In this document: positions 39,842 to 49,153 of the stretch, piece after piece | How positions within the stretch are numbered: the stretch's first letter is position 1 | How the letters are laid out: the number at the start of each line of letters is the position of its first letter | Source: Comamonadaceae bacterium | GTDB taxonomy: Bacteria; Pseudomonadota; Gammaproteobacteria; Burkholderiales; Burkholderiaceae_C | DNA length: 64,000 nucleotides | Direction: 5' to 3' | Assembly (NCBI GenBank): GCA_947476285.1 | Contig: CANJPU010000007.1 | Coordinates: 1-64,000 of the forward strand | Notes under the pieces: model-generated | Database searches by the model: none | What the model saw: only the letters and a program-made list of their open reading frames with translations | Told to the model about the DNA's origin: nothing | Translations under genes and position numbers: made by a program

Positions 39842-40804
39842 ATGAACGACACCCAGCCACCAGAACCCGAACCCGCACCCCCCGGTTGGGAGCGCGCGTC
39901 TTTTGAAAAGCTCATGTTCGCCACGCTGGAGGAGCAGCGCACCGCGCGCCGCTGGCGCAGCTTTACCCGGCTGGCCTGGTTGGCATTCTTTGTGGTGCTG
40001 CTTTGGGCATTCGCTTTCAGGGGCGGGCCCAGCACCGACAAGTCGCTGCCGCACACGGCCGTGGTCGAGATCAAGGGAGAAATCGCCGCTGGAGGCGATG
40101 TCAGCGCGGAATCCGTGGTCGCGGCGATGCGCAACGCCTTCGAAGACAGTGGCGCACAGGCCGTGGTGTTGCTGATCAATTCGCCTGGCGGCAGCCCTGT
40201 GCAGGCCGGCATCATCAATGACGAAATCAAGCGCCTGCGCGCCAAGCACAAGAAGCCCGTCTACGCAGTGGTCGAGGAGTCATGCGCATCTGCGGCCTAT
40301 TACATCGCCGCAGCCTCCGATCGAATCTTCGTCGACAAAGCCAGTATCGTGGGCAGCATCGGCGTGCTGATGGACGGCTTTGGCTTTACCGGACTGATGG
40401 ACAAGCTGGGCGTGGAGCGCCGGCTGATGACTGCGGGCGAGAACAAGGGGTTTCTTGATCCGTTCAGCCCGCAGACTGAAAAACACAAACTGTTTGCTCA
40501 GTCGATGCTGGACCAGGTGCACAAGCAGTTTATTGACGTGGTGAGGGCGGGCCGCGGCAAGCGGCTGAAGGAAACGCCTGAGCTCTTTAGCGGTTTGTTC
40601 TGGACGGGCCAGCAAGCCATCGAGATGGGCTTGGCCGATCAACTGGGCAGCCTGGACTTTGTCGCCAGGGAAATCGTCAAGGCGGAAGATCTGATCGACT
40701 ACACCCGGCGTGACAACGTGGCTGAACGTCTGGCAAAAAAGTTCGGCGCGGCCATAGGCACAGGCGCAGTCCGGGCCCTCAAGGCCATCCCCGAGTTGCG
40801 ATAG
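39842..40804 (+). CDS. sppA: Signal peptide peptidase SppA (S49)
   Basis: Membrane serine protease that degrades cleaved signal peptides. The 320-residue protein has a cytoplasmic leader, one transmembrane helix (FTRLAWLAFFVVLLWAFAF, 41-59) and one S49 domain. The catalytic serine is S150 (EESCASAAYYIAAA) and the lysine K202 (AGENKGFLDPF); the 52-residue spacing equals that of B. subtilis SppA (S147, K199). This is the short, single-domain form rather than the 67-kDa E. coli form. It converges on the methylase gene with 20 bases between. Confidence 0.93.
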   Translation: MNDTQPPEPEPAPPGWERASFEKLMFATLEEQRTARRWRSFTRLAWLAFFVVLLWAFAFRGGPSTDKSLPHTAVVEIKGEIAAGGDVSAESVVAAMRNAFEDSGAQAVVLLINSPGGSPVQAGIINDEIKRLRAKHKKPVYAVVEESCASAAYYIAAASDRIFVDKASIVGSIGVLMDGFGFTGLMDKLGVERRLMTAGENKGFLDPFSPQTEKHKLFAQSMLDQVHKQFIDVVRAGRGKRLKETPELFSGLFWTGQQAIEMGLADQLGSLDFVAREIVKAEDLIDYTRRDNVAERLAKKFGAAIGTGAVRALKAIPELR

Positions 40805-40824
40805 GCGGCGCTTGCAGCGGCCGG

Positions 40825-41592
40825 TCAGCGGCCGATGGCGAAAACCGCCGGCGTGTCGTTTGTGATCGGTGCGGGCAGCGCCCGCCAATCTTTGACAGAT
40901 TTGCTGCGTGTAAGGCCACCTGCCAGCGTCAAGCCACTTGAAACAGCCAACCTGGTGGGGCCGGCCAGTGCCTTCAGCAGGGCATCCCACAAAACCGCAT
41001 TTCGGTAGGGCGTTTCGATGAAAAGCTGAGATTGCCCCTGCTTGACCGCCAGTGACTCCAGTGCCTGGATGCGCTGCATTCGCTGGGCCGCGTCTTGCGG
41101 CAAGTAGCCCACGAAGGCAAAGTTCTGGCCGTTTAGGCCGCTCGCTGCCAGCGCAAGCAGCAGCGAAACCGGTCCCACCAGTGGTCGTACTTCAATTCCC
41201 AGATCATGCGCGGCTCGCACCACCGATGAGCCCGGGTCGGCCACCGCCGGCATCCCCGCTTCACTGAGCAGACCGACATCGTGCCCCAGCAGAGCCGATG
41301 CCAGCAGCGCGCGGGCATCGAAGCTCCCATCATGGTCACCATGTTTGTGAACTGCGCGGGGCAACTCCACGATGTGCTGCTCGCGCACGGGGAGAGCCAG
41401 GGGGCTCAGGTCGTTGATTCGCTTGAGGTAGGCGCGTGCCGACTTGGCGTTTTCGCAGATCCAGTGCGTGATCTGCGAGGCGGCCTGCAGCGTGCCGGCG
41501 GGCATCACTTCAGGCAGCGGCACTTGAGAGGCGCAGCCATGGTCCAGCGGCGCGGGCACAAGCCAAAGCCTGCCCTTGATGGCCCCCGTCAT
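40825..41592 (-). CDS. Tetrapyrrole-methylase-family protein (RsmI-like)
   Basis: A 255-residue SAM-dependent methyltransferase of the RsmI/tetrapyrrole methylase fold. LLSEAGMPAVADPGSSVV corresponds to the RsmI SDAGTPGISDPG region, followed by VGPVSLLLALAASGLNG, FAFVGYLPQDAAQR and FIETPYRN. It is shorter than RsmI and starts with a longer N-terminal segment (LPEVMPAGTLQAASQITHWI), so it is probably the second RsmI-like paralogue common in Burkholderiales rather than RsmI itself. The target is unknown. Its ATG immediately follows the maf stop (TAGATG, no gap). Confidence 0.8.
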   Translation of the reverse strand: MTGAIKGRLWLVPAPLDHGCASQVPLPEVMPAGTLQAASQITHWICENAKSARAYLKRINDLSPLALPVREQHIVELPRAVHKHGDHDGSFDARALLASALLGHDVGLLSEAGMPAVADPGSSVVRAAHDLGIEVRPLVGPVSLLLALAASGLNGQNFAFVGYLPQDAAQRMQRIQALESLAVKQGQSQLFIETPYRNAVLWDALLKALAGPTRLAVSSGLTLAGGLTRSKSVKDWRALPAPITNDTPAVFAIGR

Positions 41593-42198
41593 CTAAAGCA
41601 CCTCCAAGCCGGCAGCTCTGAGCATGCGGCAGGTGCGTATCAGGGGCAGCCCCACCAGCGCCGTTGGGTCGTCATTCTCGATGGCGTCGAGCAAGGCAAT
41701 GCCCAGGCCTTCGCTGCGCGCGCTGCCGGCACAGTCGTAGGGTTGCTCTCTGCGCAGATAGGTTTCGATTTCGGCGTCGCTCAAGTCCCGGAACGTCACT
41801 TTCACTGGCGCCAAGTCGAGAGCTTCAAAGCCGCTGGCCGCGCAGACCACGGCCACCGCCGTCTGGAACACGACAGTGCGCCCTCGCATGCGGCGCAACT
41901 GAGTTACCGCGTTGTCATGCGTGCCGGGCTTGCCCAGTGGCTCGCCTGAAAGATCGGCCACTTGGTCCGACCCAATGACCACCGCCAGTGGAAACTGGGC
42001 GGCAACCGCGCGAGCCTTGGCCAGCGCCAGGCGCAAAGCCAGGTCACGTGGCGACTCGGCAGGATGCGGTGTTTCGTCCACATCGGGGCTTGCCACTTCG
42101 AATTCCAGGCCCAGACGGCTCAAAAGCTCACGCCGGTAGCGAGAGCTCGAGCCCAGGACCAGTTTGCGCGCTTGGGTCGAGTCGGGGATCAGGGACAT
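41593..42198 (-). CDS. yceF: Maf-family nucleotide pyrophosphatase (YceF type)
   Basis: A 201-residue Maf/HAM1-type nucleotide pyrophosphatase. It starts with the usual KLVLGSSSRYRRELL, has VDETPHPAESPRDLALRLALAKA, the general-base region VVIGSDQVADL and GSARSEGLGIALLDAIENDD. The GS-AR-EG-G pattern and the location beside yceD-rpmF-plsX match YceF, which hydrolyses 7-methyl-GTP. It is divergent from yceD with only 25 bases between start codons, so its promoter must overlap that of yceD. Confidence 0.92.
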   Translation of the reverse strand: MSLIPDSTQARKLVLGSSSRYRRELLSRLGLEFEVASPDVDETPHPAESPRDLALRLALAKARAVAAQFPLAVVIGSDQVADLSGEPLGKPGTHDNAVTQLRRMRGRTVVFQTAVAVVCAASGFEALDLAPVKVTFRDLSDAEIETYLRREQPYDCAGSARSEGLGIALLDAIENDDPTALVGLPLIRTCRMLRAAGLEVL

Positions 42199-42223
42199 GG
42201 TGCGATTCTCTTACACTCTGTGC

Positions 42224-42769
42224 ATGAGCAAGCATCAAGACTCCCGCCGGCTCGATGTCAAGGGCTTCGCACAGGCGGGTGAGCAACTGCATGCAAGCAT
42301 GGCCCTTGCGGGCATTGCGCGCCTGATGGCTGAGACCCAGGGTAGGGGAGGTGATGCCATCATGACTTGGTCGGCGCGTGGTGAGTTGCGAAATGCCCGC
42401 CATGTCAATCCCCAGATCTGGTTGCACCTGCAGGCCAGCGCAACGCTGTCCCTGACCTGCCAACGCTGCCTTGCACCTGTGGCGGTACCCGTCGCGGTGG
42501 ACCGATCGTTCAGATTCGCGTCGGATGAAGACACGGCTGCGGCGCAAGACGATGAATCCGAGGAGGACGTCCTGGCATTGAGCCGAAGCTTCGACTTGCA
42601 GGAACTGGTCGAAGACGAAATCTTGCTGGAGATGCCCATGGCACCTCGGCACGAGGTCTGCCCTTCGCAGCTACCCATGTCCGTGGCCGACGAAGAGTTC
42701 GAGCAGGCACTTGCCAGCCGCGAAAGCCCGTTCGCCATGCTGGACAAACTCAAGAAGACCCCGTCCTGA
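42224..42769 (+). CDS. yceD: YceD/DUF177 family, 23S rRNA accumulation protein
   Basis: A 181-residue protein of the DUF177 family, in other species linked to 23S rRNA accumulation and placed before rpmF. The central TCQRCLAPVAVPVAV with paired cysteines and a second cysteine (HEVCPSQLP) near the C-terminus suggest metal binding. The acidic stretch DESEEDVLALSRSFDLQELVEDEILLEMPM is cut across two typical family blocks. The ATG at 42224 (MSKHQDSRRLDVKGF) is chosen because similarity begins there. rpmF follows after a 148-base gap with its own promoter. Confidence 0.88.
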   Translation: MSKHQDSRRLDVKGFAQAGEQLHASMALAGIARLMAETQGRGGDAIMTWSARGELRNARHVNPQIWLHLQASATLSLTCQRCLAPVAVPVAVDRSFRFASDEDTAAAQDDESEEDVLALSRSFDLQELVEDEILLEMPMAPRHEVCPSQLPMSVADEEFEQALASRESPFAMLDKLKKTPS

Positions 42770-42776
42770 CCGGACT

Positions 42777-42807
42777 TTGGAGAATAAAAAATGAGTTGGG
42801 CTATAAT
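42777..42807 (+). promoter_or_regulatory. Promoter of rpmF
   Basis: TTGGAG (42777-42782), a 19-base spacer, and a perfect TATAAT (42802-42807). The spacer is slightly long. It lies between yceD and rpmF, about 110 bases before the rpmF ATG, so rpmF and probably downstream genes can be expressed separately. Confidence 0.55.
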
Positions 42808-42917
42808 TGCGGGCTTCGCGCCTGCAGGCCAGTGCCTTTCGGGCGTACCCCAACAGATCAACCACCTTGTGCGGCGTGCACCGCGTGTACAAGGCCTTTT
42901 GAATCCAGGAGCCCATC

Positions 42918-43100
42918 ATGGCAGTCCAGCAGAACAAGAAGTCGCCCTCCAAGCGGGGCATGCATCGCTCACACAACGCCCTGGTCGTCCCGGGCATTGC
43001 GGTGGAGCCTACCACCGGCGAAACCCACCTGCGTCACCACATCAGCCCCACCGGCTTTTATCGTGGCCGCAAGGTTCTCAAGACCAAGAACGAAGCCTGA
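42918..43100 (+). CDS. rpmF: 50S ribosomal protein L32
   Basis: A 60-residue large-subunit ribosomal protein. It starts [20 protein letters not shown] and ends [15 protein letters not shown], both diagnostic for proteobacterial L32. The zinc-binding cysteines found in some L32 forms are absent ([10 protein letters not shown] instead), so this is the zinc-independent version. A good terminator follows, partly separating it from plsX, although yceD-rpmF-plsX synteny is conserved. Confidence 0.98.
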   Translation: MAVQQNKKSPSKRGMHRSHNALVVPGIAVEPTTGETHLRHHISPTGFYRGRKVLKTKNEA

Positions 43101-43118
43101 TTCAGGCTGTGAACGTTC

Positions 43119-43158
43119 GGGCCCGGCTGCGCAAACGCAGCGCGGGCCTTATTTTTTT
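43119..43158 (+). terminator. Rho-independent terminator after rpmF
   Basis: GGCCCGGCTGCG pairs with CGCAGCGCGGGCC around a CAAA loop with one bulged base. It is followed by TTATTTTTTT (43149-43158). Confidence 0.92.
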
Positions 43159-43170
43159 GTGTCGCCATAC

Positions 43171-43194
43171 CATCTACAGTTCCATCTACAGTTG
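43171..43194. repeat. 12-bp tandem duplication before plsX
   Basis: CATCTACAGTTC (43171-43182) is followed directly by CATCTACAGTTG (43183-43194). It lies in the 5' leader of plsX, 5 bases before its ATG, and could affect its translation start region. Confidence 0.8.
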
Positions 43195-43199
43195 AGCCC

Positions 43200-44252
43200 A
43201 TGACCACCCTGGCTGTCGATTGCATGGGAGGGGACCACGGTCCACGAGTGACTCTTGTCGCCTGTGGGCAGTTTCTCCAGCGCCATCCGGATGCTCAACT
43301 GCTGCTGGTGGGTGCGCCCGCAAGTCTTGCGGCGCTCAAGCATCCCCGTGCCCGCATCGTGTCGGCTTCCGAGGTCGTAGCCATGGACGATTCCGTGGAA
43401 ACTGCGCTGCGCAAGAAAAAAGATTCTTCCATGCGGGTTGCGCTGCAGCAGGTCAAGGATGGTGCGGCCCAGGCTGCGGTGTCGGCCGGCAACACCGGCG
43501 CCTTGATGGCCCTGGCTCGCTATCTGCTAAAGACGCAAGAGGGCATAGATCGCCCCGCCATTGCCTACCCTCTGCCCAATGCCAAGGGCGGTGCCACTAC
43601 AGTCCTGGACTTGGGTGCCAACGTTGACTGCACCGCTCAGCACTTGCTGCAGTTCGCGGTCATGGGGTCCGCTCTGGTTTCCGCGCAAAAGCATGTGGAG
43701 GCGCCAAGCGTGGGCTTGCTCAATATCGGGGAAGAAGCCATCAAAGGCAGCGAAGTGATAAAAAAAGCTGGTGAATTGTTGCGATCAGCGGGTAACTCTG
43801 GCGATTTGAATTTTTACGGCAACGTCGAAGGCAATGATATTTTCAAGGGCACGACCGACATCGTGGTGTGCGACGGCTTTGTCGGCAATGTCGCCCTCAA
43901 GACCAGCGAAGGCCTAGCGTCAATGATCGGCGGTTTCCTGAAAGAGGAGTTTTCTCGCAATGTTTTCACCAAAATGATGGCTCTGGTCGCGTATCCTGTT
44001 CTATCGGCATTTAAAAAACGCGTTGACTATCGACGCTACAACGGGGCGGCCCTGCTGGGTTTACGCGGTCTTGTCTTCAAGAGTCACGGGTCGGCAGACG
44101 ACGTTGCCTTCGAGCAAGCCCTCAACCGGGCGTATGATGCGGCCCAAAACAACCTGCTTGATCGCGTCCAGACTCGCATAGCGCGAGCCAGGCCCTTGTT
44201 GGCTGGGGTGCTTGCAAGCGATGTGCAAGCGCTGGACTCCATCGCAATTTGA
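43200..44252 (+). CDS. plsX: Phosphate acyltransferase PlsX
   Basis: Converts acyl-ACP to acyl-phosphate for phospholipid synthesis. The 350-residue protein starts [19 protein letters not shown] and has [53 protein letters not shown] and [17 protein letters not shown], all PlsX landmarks at family length. It is the first gene of plsX-fabH-fabD-fabG-acpP-fabF. The ATG at 43200 is the first good start after the rpmF terminator; a short tandem duplication lies just before it. Confidence 0.97.
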   Translation: MTTLAVDCMGGDHGPRVTLVACGQFLQRHPDAQLLLVGAPASLAALKHPRARIVSASEVVAMDDSVETALRKKKDSSMRVALQQVKDGAAQAAVSAGNTGALMALARYLLKTQEGIDRPAIAYPLPNAKGGATTVLDLGANVDCTAQHLLQFAVMGSALVSAQKHVEAPSVGLLNIGEEAIKGSEVIKKAGELLRSAGNSGDLNFYGNVEGNDIFKGTTDIVVCDGFVGNVALKTSEGLASMIGGFLKEEFSRNVFTKMMALVAYPVLSAFKKRVDYRRYNGAALLGLRGLVFKSHGSADDVAFEQALNRAYDAAQNNLLDRVQTRIARARPLLAGVLASDVQALDSIAI

Positions 44253-44255
44253 TCC

Positions 44256-45233
44256 ATGAAACGATATAGCCGAATCACGGGCACCGGAAGTTTCCTGCCT
44301 CCCAGGCGAGTGACCAATGCCGAGATGGCCGCCGACCTGGTGGCCAGGGGGCATGAAACGTCCGATCAGTGGATCGTCGAGCGCACCGGCATCCGGGCTC
44401 GCCATTTCGCTGACGTCGGCGTCAACGCCAGCGATCTGGCTGAGCGCGCGGCCCGCCAGGCGATGGAAGCCGCTGGTGCAAAGCCCCAGGACATTGACCT
44501 CATCATCGTCGCTACGTCCACGCCTGACATGGTGTTTCCCTCTACGGCCTGCATACTGCAGAACAAGCTGGGCATCGCAGGTTGTCCCGCTTTTGATGTG
44601 CAGGCGGTTTGCAGTGGCTTTGTCTATGCGCTGACAGTTGCCGATTCGCTGATCAAGACCGGCACCGCCAGCAAGGCGCTGGTTATCGGTTCCGAGATTT
44701 TTTCACGCATCCTTGATTTCAACGACCGCACCACCAGTGTGCTGTTTGGCGACGGGGCCGGCGCGGTGGTTCTTGAGGCCAGCGACACGCCCGGTATTCT
44801 GGCCACAGACCTGCATGCCGATGGCAAGCATGTCGGCATCCTGTGCGTGCCCGGCTCGGTGTCCGGCGGCAAGGTGCTGGGCGAGCCCCTGCTCAGAATG
44901 GACGGACAGGCAGTGTTCAAGTTGGCCATAGGCGTGCTGGAAGACGCCGCGCGCGCCACACTGGCCAAGGCTGAAAAGACCGAAGCCGACATCGACTGGC
45001 TTATCCCTCACCAAGCCAATATCCGCATCATGCAAGGCACTGCCAAGAAGCTCAAGCTGTCTATGGACAAGCTGATCGTGACCGTGGATCAGCACGGCAA
45101 CACCTCGGCCGCCTCGATTCCCTTGGCGCTGGACACCGCTGTGCGCAGCGGCAAGATCAAGAAGGGCGACACGCTCATGCTCGAAGGCGTTGGCGGCGGG
45201 TTCACCTGGGGCGCAGTGCTGCTCGATTTCTAG
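44256..45233 (+). CDS. fabH: 3-oxoacyl-ACP synthase III
   Basis: Starts fatty acid synthesis by condensing acetyl-CoA with malonyl-ACP. The 325-residue protein carries catalytic C119 ([13 protein letters not shown]), H252 ([10 protein letters not shown]) and N282 ([11 protein letters not shown]), the complete thiolase-fold triad. It starts 3 bases after the plsX stop, so the genes are probably coupled. Confidence 0.97.
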   Translation: MKRYSRITGTGSFLPPRRVTNAEMAADLVARGHETSDQWIVERTGIRARHFADVGVNASDLAERAARQAMEAAGAKPQDIDLIIVATSTPDMVFPSTACILQNKLGIAGCPAFDVQAVCSGFVYALTVADSLIKTGTASKALVIGSEIFSRILDFNDRTTSVLFGDGAGAVVLEASDTPGILATDLHADGKHVGILCVPGSVSGGKVLGEPLLRMDGQAVFKLAIGVLEDAARATLAKAEKTEADIDWLIPHQANIRIMQGTAKKLKLSMDKLIVTVDQHGNTSAASIPLALDTAVRSGKIKKGDTLMLEGVGGGFTWGAVLLDF

Positions 45234-45273
45234 CGCGCCGAGTCTCCCTCAAGTTCAATAGTTGGAAACGAGC

Positions 45274-46224
45274 ATGAAACCGTTTGCATTCGTCTTTCCC
45301 GGCCAGGGCTCCCAGTCGGTGGGCATGCTCGACGCATGGAAAGACCACCCGGTTGTGGCCCAGACGCTGCAGGAAGCGGGGCAGGCCCTGGGCGAAGATA
45401 TTGGCCAGCTCATCGCGCAAGGCCCAAAGGAAGCTCTGGCGCTGACCACCAATACCCAGCCCGTCATGCTGGTGGCTGGCGTTGCCGCTTATCGTGTCTG
45501 GCGGGCTGAAGGCGGCGCGGCACCGGCAGTCGTGGCGGGCCACTCTCTGGGTGAGTATTCGGCGCTGGTTGCGTCTGGTGTTCTCACATTGGCCCAGGCC
45601 GCGCCACTGGTGCGCTTTCGCGCGCAAGCCATGCAGGATGCGGTGCCCGTGGGCGCCGGCGCAATGGCCGCTGTCCTGGGCATGGAAGCCCAAATGGTGA
45701 TCCAGGGCTGTGCGCAGGCCACGAGCAGCTTTGCTCCCAGCACCGGCGAAGTAGTCGAGGCCGTGAATTTCAATGACCCGGCCCAGACAGTTATCGCCGG
45801 CAGCAAGGCCGCGGTCGAGAAGGCTTGCGAAATCCTCAAGGCCAATGGTGCGAAGCGAACCTTGCCGCTCCCGGTGTCGGCGCCTTTTCATTCAAGCCTG
45901 ATGAAACCCGCAGCCGAAAAGCTCAAGGACAAGCTGGCCGCCACCGTGTTCGCACCTGCTGCGATCCCGGTGATCAACAACATCGACGCCACGGTCGAGT
46001 CAGACCCAGATCGCATTCGCGACGCGCTGTATCGTCAGGCATTCGGTCCGGTCCGCTGGGTGGAATGTGTGCGGGCCATCCATGCGCGCGGCATCTCGAC
46101 CATCGTTGAGTGCGGCCCAGGAAAAGTCTTGGCCGGCATGTGCAAGCGCATCGACCCCGGGCTGACTGGCGCTGCTCTGTTTGATCCTGCAACGCTGGCG
46201 GATGTGAAAGGCCTGCTCGCATGA
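45274..46224 (+). CDS. fabD: Malonyl-CoA:ACP transacylase
   Basis: Transfers malonyl groups from CoA to ACP. The 316-residue protein starts MKPFAFVFPGQGSQSVGML, with nucleophile S91 in AGHSLGEYSALVA and the conserved VSAPFHSSLM and ECGPGKVL. The ATG at 45274 is chosen; a TTG 12 bases upstream is also open. Its stop overlaps the fabG start as ATGA. Confidence 0.97.
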   Translation: MKPFAFVFPGQGSQSVGMLDAWKDHPVVAQTLQEAGQALGEDIGQLIAQGPKEALALTTNTQPVMLVAGVAAYRVWRAEGGAAPAVVAGHSLGEYSALVASGVLTLAQAAPLVRFRAQAMQDAVPVGAGAMAAVLGMEAQMVIQGCAQATSSFAPSTGEVVEAVNFNDPAQTVIAGSKAAVEKACEILKANGAKRTLPLPVSAPFHSSLMKPAAEKLKDKLAATVFAPAAIPVINNIDATVESDPDRIRDALYRQAFGPVRWVECVRAIHARGISTIVECGPGKVLAGMCKRIDPGLTGAALFDPATLADVKGLLA

Positions 46225-46967
46225 ACACTTCATTCGAAGGACAGGTGGCGCTGGTCACTGGCGCCTCGCGCGGCATCGGCGCGGCCATCGCCCTGGAACT
46301 CGCTCAAAGAGGCCTCAAGGTCATCGGTACCGCCACCTCCGAGGAAGGCGCGACCAGGATCACCGGCGTGCTGTCGGCCTACCCCGGCTGCAAGGGCGTT
46401 GTGCTCGACGTCACCGACGGCGTGAGGGGTCAGGAAATGGTTGACACAATCGTGCGCGAGCAAGGCGCGCTGCATGTACTGGTCAACAACGCAGGCATTA
46501 CCCGCGACATGCTGGCCATGCGGCTCAAGGATGAAGACTGGGACGCAGTGCTGGACACCAATCTTAAAGCGGTGTTCCGTATGAGCCGGGCTGTCATGCG
46601 GGCCATGATGAAGCAGCGTTACGGGCGCATCGTCAACATCACCTCGGTGGTCGGCGCCTCTGGCAATCCGGGGCAGGCCAACTATGCGGCTGCCAAGGCG
46701 GGCGTGGCAGGCATGACCCGCGCACTGGCGCGCGAGCTGGGCAGCCGGGGCATCACCGTCAATTGCGTGGCACCTGGCTTCATTGAGACAGACATGACTG
46801 CCAACTTGCCGCCAGAGCAGCAAAAGGCATTACTGGGCCAGATACCGATGGGCCACCTGGGCAAACCGGCTGACATTGCCCATGCGGTCGCATTTCTGGG
46901 TTCGCCGCAAGCCGCTTACATCACGGGGCAGGAAATCCACGTCAACGGTGGAATGTTCATGTCCTGA
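46221..46967 (+). CDS. fabG: 3-oxoacyl-ACP reductase FabG
   Basis: NADPH-dependent short-chain dehydrogenase of fatty acid elongation. The 248-residue protein has the cofactor motif TGASRGIGAAIALEL near the N-terminus, NNAGITRD, the catalytic serine in VNITSVVGASGNPGQ and YAAAKAG with the active Tyr/Lys. The end GQEIHVNGGMFMS fits FabG. It is coupled to fabD and followed by acpP after about 105 bases. Confidence 0.97.
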   Translation: MNTSFEGQVALVTGASRGIGAAIALELAQRGLKVIGTATSEEGATRITGVLSAYPGCKGVVLDVTDGVRGQEMVDTIVREQGALHVLVNNAGITRDMLAMRLKDEDWDAVLDTNLKAVFRMSRAVMRAMMKQRYGRIVNITSVVGASGNPGQANYAAAKAGVAGMTRALARELGSRGITVNCVAPGFIETDMTANLPPEQQKALLGQIPMGHLGKPADIAHAVAFLGSPQAAYITGQEIHVNGGMFMS

Positions 46968-47312
<345 letters not shown>

Positions 47313-47401
47313 GAGCGCATGAGCGGCAAGCAGTACCCTCACTGGCAAACCCGCACTTGCTTCGGGAGCGTGGTCGTCATGTCAACCACCAGGGGAGGCG
47401 C

Positions 47402-48649
47402 ATGAGCCGTCGCCGAGTCGTCGTGACAGGTCTGGGCTGCATCAGCCCGGTGGGTAACACCGTGAGTCAGTCGTGGACCAACCTGCTTGCTGGCCAGTCT
47501 GGCATCGATCTCATCACCCATTTCGATGCTACTAATTTTGCCTGTAAGTTCGCCGGTGAGGTCAAGGGTTTCAACATCGGGGACTACATCCCCGAGAAGG
47601 AAGCCCGCCACATGGACCGCTTTATCCATCTTGGTTTGGCTGCGGCCTGCCAGGCGGTAGCCGACAGCGGACTGCCCACGGGCGAAGCCCTCGATGATGA
47701 ATTGGCAACTCGCATAGGCTGCAACATCGGTGCCGGCATCGGTGGCTTGCCCATGATCGAGCAGACCCATGCTGATCTGACCAGCCGTGGGCCGCGCCGC
47801 ATTTCGCCGTTCTTCGTGCCAGCGTCCATCATCAACATGATCTCGGGCCACCTGTCCATCAAGTACGGCTTCAAGGGCCCAAATATCGCCGTGGTCACAG
47901 CCTGCACCACCGGCCTGCATGCCATCGGCTTGTCAGCCCGTCTGATCGAGGCCGGCGATGCAGACGTCATGGTCGCTGGCGGGGCGGAAGCAGCTATATC
48001 TCCCTTGGGTATCGGCGGCTTTGCTTCAGCCCGTGCCCTGTCCACCCGCAACGATGATCCCAAGACAGCTTCGCGGCCCTGGGACAAGGACCGCGATGGT
48101 TTCGTGCTGGGTGAAGGCGGCGGCGTGATGGTGCTGGAAGAATACGAGCACGCCAAGGCGCGCGGTGCCCGCATCTATGCTGAGCTTGCCGGCTTTGGCA
48201 TGAGTGCCGATGCCTTCCACATGACAGCACCGGATGTGGACGGCCCGCGCCGGTCCATGATCCTCGCGCTGCGCAATGCTGGTGTGAACACGGACCAGGT
48301 GGACTACCTCAACGCGCATGGCACATCCACTCCGTTGGGCGACCTGAACGAAACCAACGCGATCAAGGCGGCGCTCGGTGAAGGCGCCCGCAAGGTCGTT
48401 GTCAATTCAACCAAATCCATGACGGGTCACCTGCTGGGGGGCGCTGGCGGAATCGAGTCGGTGTTCACTGTGTTGGCGATCTATCAGCAAAAGAGCCCGC
48501 CCACTATCAATATCTTCAATCAGGATCCCGAGTGCGACCTGGATTACTGCGCCAATAGCGCGCGTGACATGAAGATTGATGTGGCCCTGAAGAACAACTT
48601 CGGCTTCGGTGGTACCAATGGCTCCTTGGTGTTCAAACGACTCCAGTAG
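47402..48649 (+). CDS. fabF: 3-oxoacyl-ACP synthase II
   Basis: Elongating beta-ketoacyl-ACP synthase. The 415-residue protein begins [18 protein letters not shown] and has nucleophile C168 in [13 protein letters not shown] and the catalytic histidines in [10 protein letters not shown] and [13 protein letters not shown]. The ATG at 47402 has an excellent GGGGAGG ribosome-binding site; the earlier in-frame start has none. A 12-base tandem duplication at its end includes the stop codon. Confidence 0.97.
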   Translation: MSRRRVVVTGLGCISPVGNTVSQSWTNLLAGQSGIDLITHFDATNFACKFAGEVKGFNIGDYIPEKEARHMDRFIHLGLAAACQAVADSGLPTGEALDDELATRIGCNIGAGIGGLPMIEQTHADLTSRGPRRISPFFVPASIINMISGHLSIKYGFKGPNIAVVTACTTGLHAIGLSARLIEAGDADVMVAGGAEAAISPLGIGGFASARALSTRNDDPKTASRPWDKDRDGFVLGEGGGVMVLEEYEHAKARGARIYAELAGFGMSADAFHMTAPDVDGPRRSMILALRNAGVNTDQVDYLNAHGTSTPLGDLNETNAIKAALGEGARKVVVNSTKSMTGHLLGGAGGIESVFTVLAIYQQKSPPTINIFNQDPECDLDYCANSARDMKIDVALKNNFGFGGTNGSLVFKRLQ

Positions 48650-48661
48650 GCACTCCAGTAG
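48640..48661. repeat. Tandem duplication over the fabF stop codon
   Basis: ACTCCAGTAG occurs at 48640-48649, ending with the fabF TAG, and again at 48652-48661. The second copy is not translated. Confidence 0.8.
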
Positions 48662-48694
48662 ACCTGCCTCGCCAAGCTGCGGTCAAAGTCATCC

Positions 48695-49153
48695 ATGCAC
48701 AGCGCCCCGTCGGTAAGCTATCCGGCGGGGCGCTCAGGTCTGGCGGCAGCGCTGTACCTGTGCACTTGGCTGCTGGGCGGGGCGGCTGTCGGCTTGTGGG
48801 GGCTCAGAGAGCCGACATCCGGCTGGCTGTTTGGCGGCGCATCGGCCCTGTTGCTGTTGGTCGGGTTGTTCGCATCCTGGGGCTGGTGGCAATGTCCTAT
48901 CGGCCAGTTGGCATGGGATGGAGAAAGCTGGGGCTTGTCGCAGCCAGGGAGCCTGATCGAAGAAGGCAAACCCGAGGTCGTGGTTGACATCCAGGGTGCG
49001 CTGTTGCTGCACTGGGTAGGCGCATGCAACCGCTGGCTCTGGCTGGAGCGTCGCAGTCGGTCGTCCGCTTGGGCCGATTTGCGCCGTGCGTTATATTCAC
49101 GCGCCAACCCACGGGTGCCGCCGCAGGGCGGGCCGGCCGAATCGACGCCATGA
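48695..49153 (+). CDS. Two-helix membrane protein upstream of rpoE
   Basis: A 152-residue protein with two closely spaced hydrophobic helices (ALYLCTWLLGGAAVGLWGL at 20-38, GGASALLLLVGLFASWGWWQ at 47-66) and a Trp-rich hydrophilic C-terminus (LLLHWVGACNRWLWLERRSR). This plan resembles YgfX/CptA-type proteins, but I cannot confirm the family. Its stop overlaps the rpoE start (ATGA), so it is probably translated together with the sigma factor, and an rpoE promoter lies within it. Confidence 0.7.
   Translation: MHSAPSVSYPAGRSGLAAALYLCTWLLGGAAVGLWGLREPTSGWLFGGASALLLLVGLFASWGWWQCPIGQLAWDGESWGLSQPGSLIEEGKPEVVVDIQGALLLHWVGACNRWLWLERRSRSSAWADLRRALYSRANPRVPPQGGPAESTP
49069..49097 (+). promoter_or_regulatory. 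Sigma70-type promoter for rpoE
   Basis: TTGGGC (49069-49074), a 17-base spacer, and TATATT (49092-49097). It lies inside the end of the two-helix membrane protein gene and would start transcription about 45 bases before the rpoE ATG. Confidence 0.5.

Noticed and set aside
42218-42223. Overlapping divergent promoters for yceF and yceD
   Set aside because: The 25-base gap is too short to show complete elements; any promoter must lie inside coding sequence and cannot be fixed by eye.
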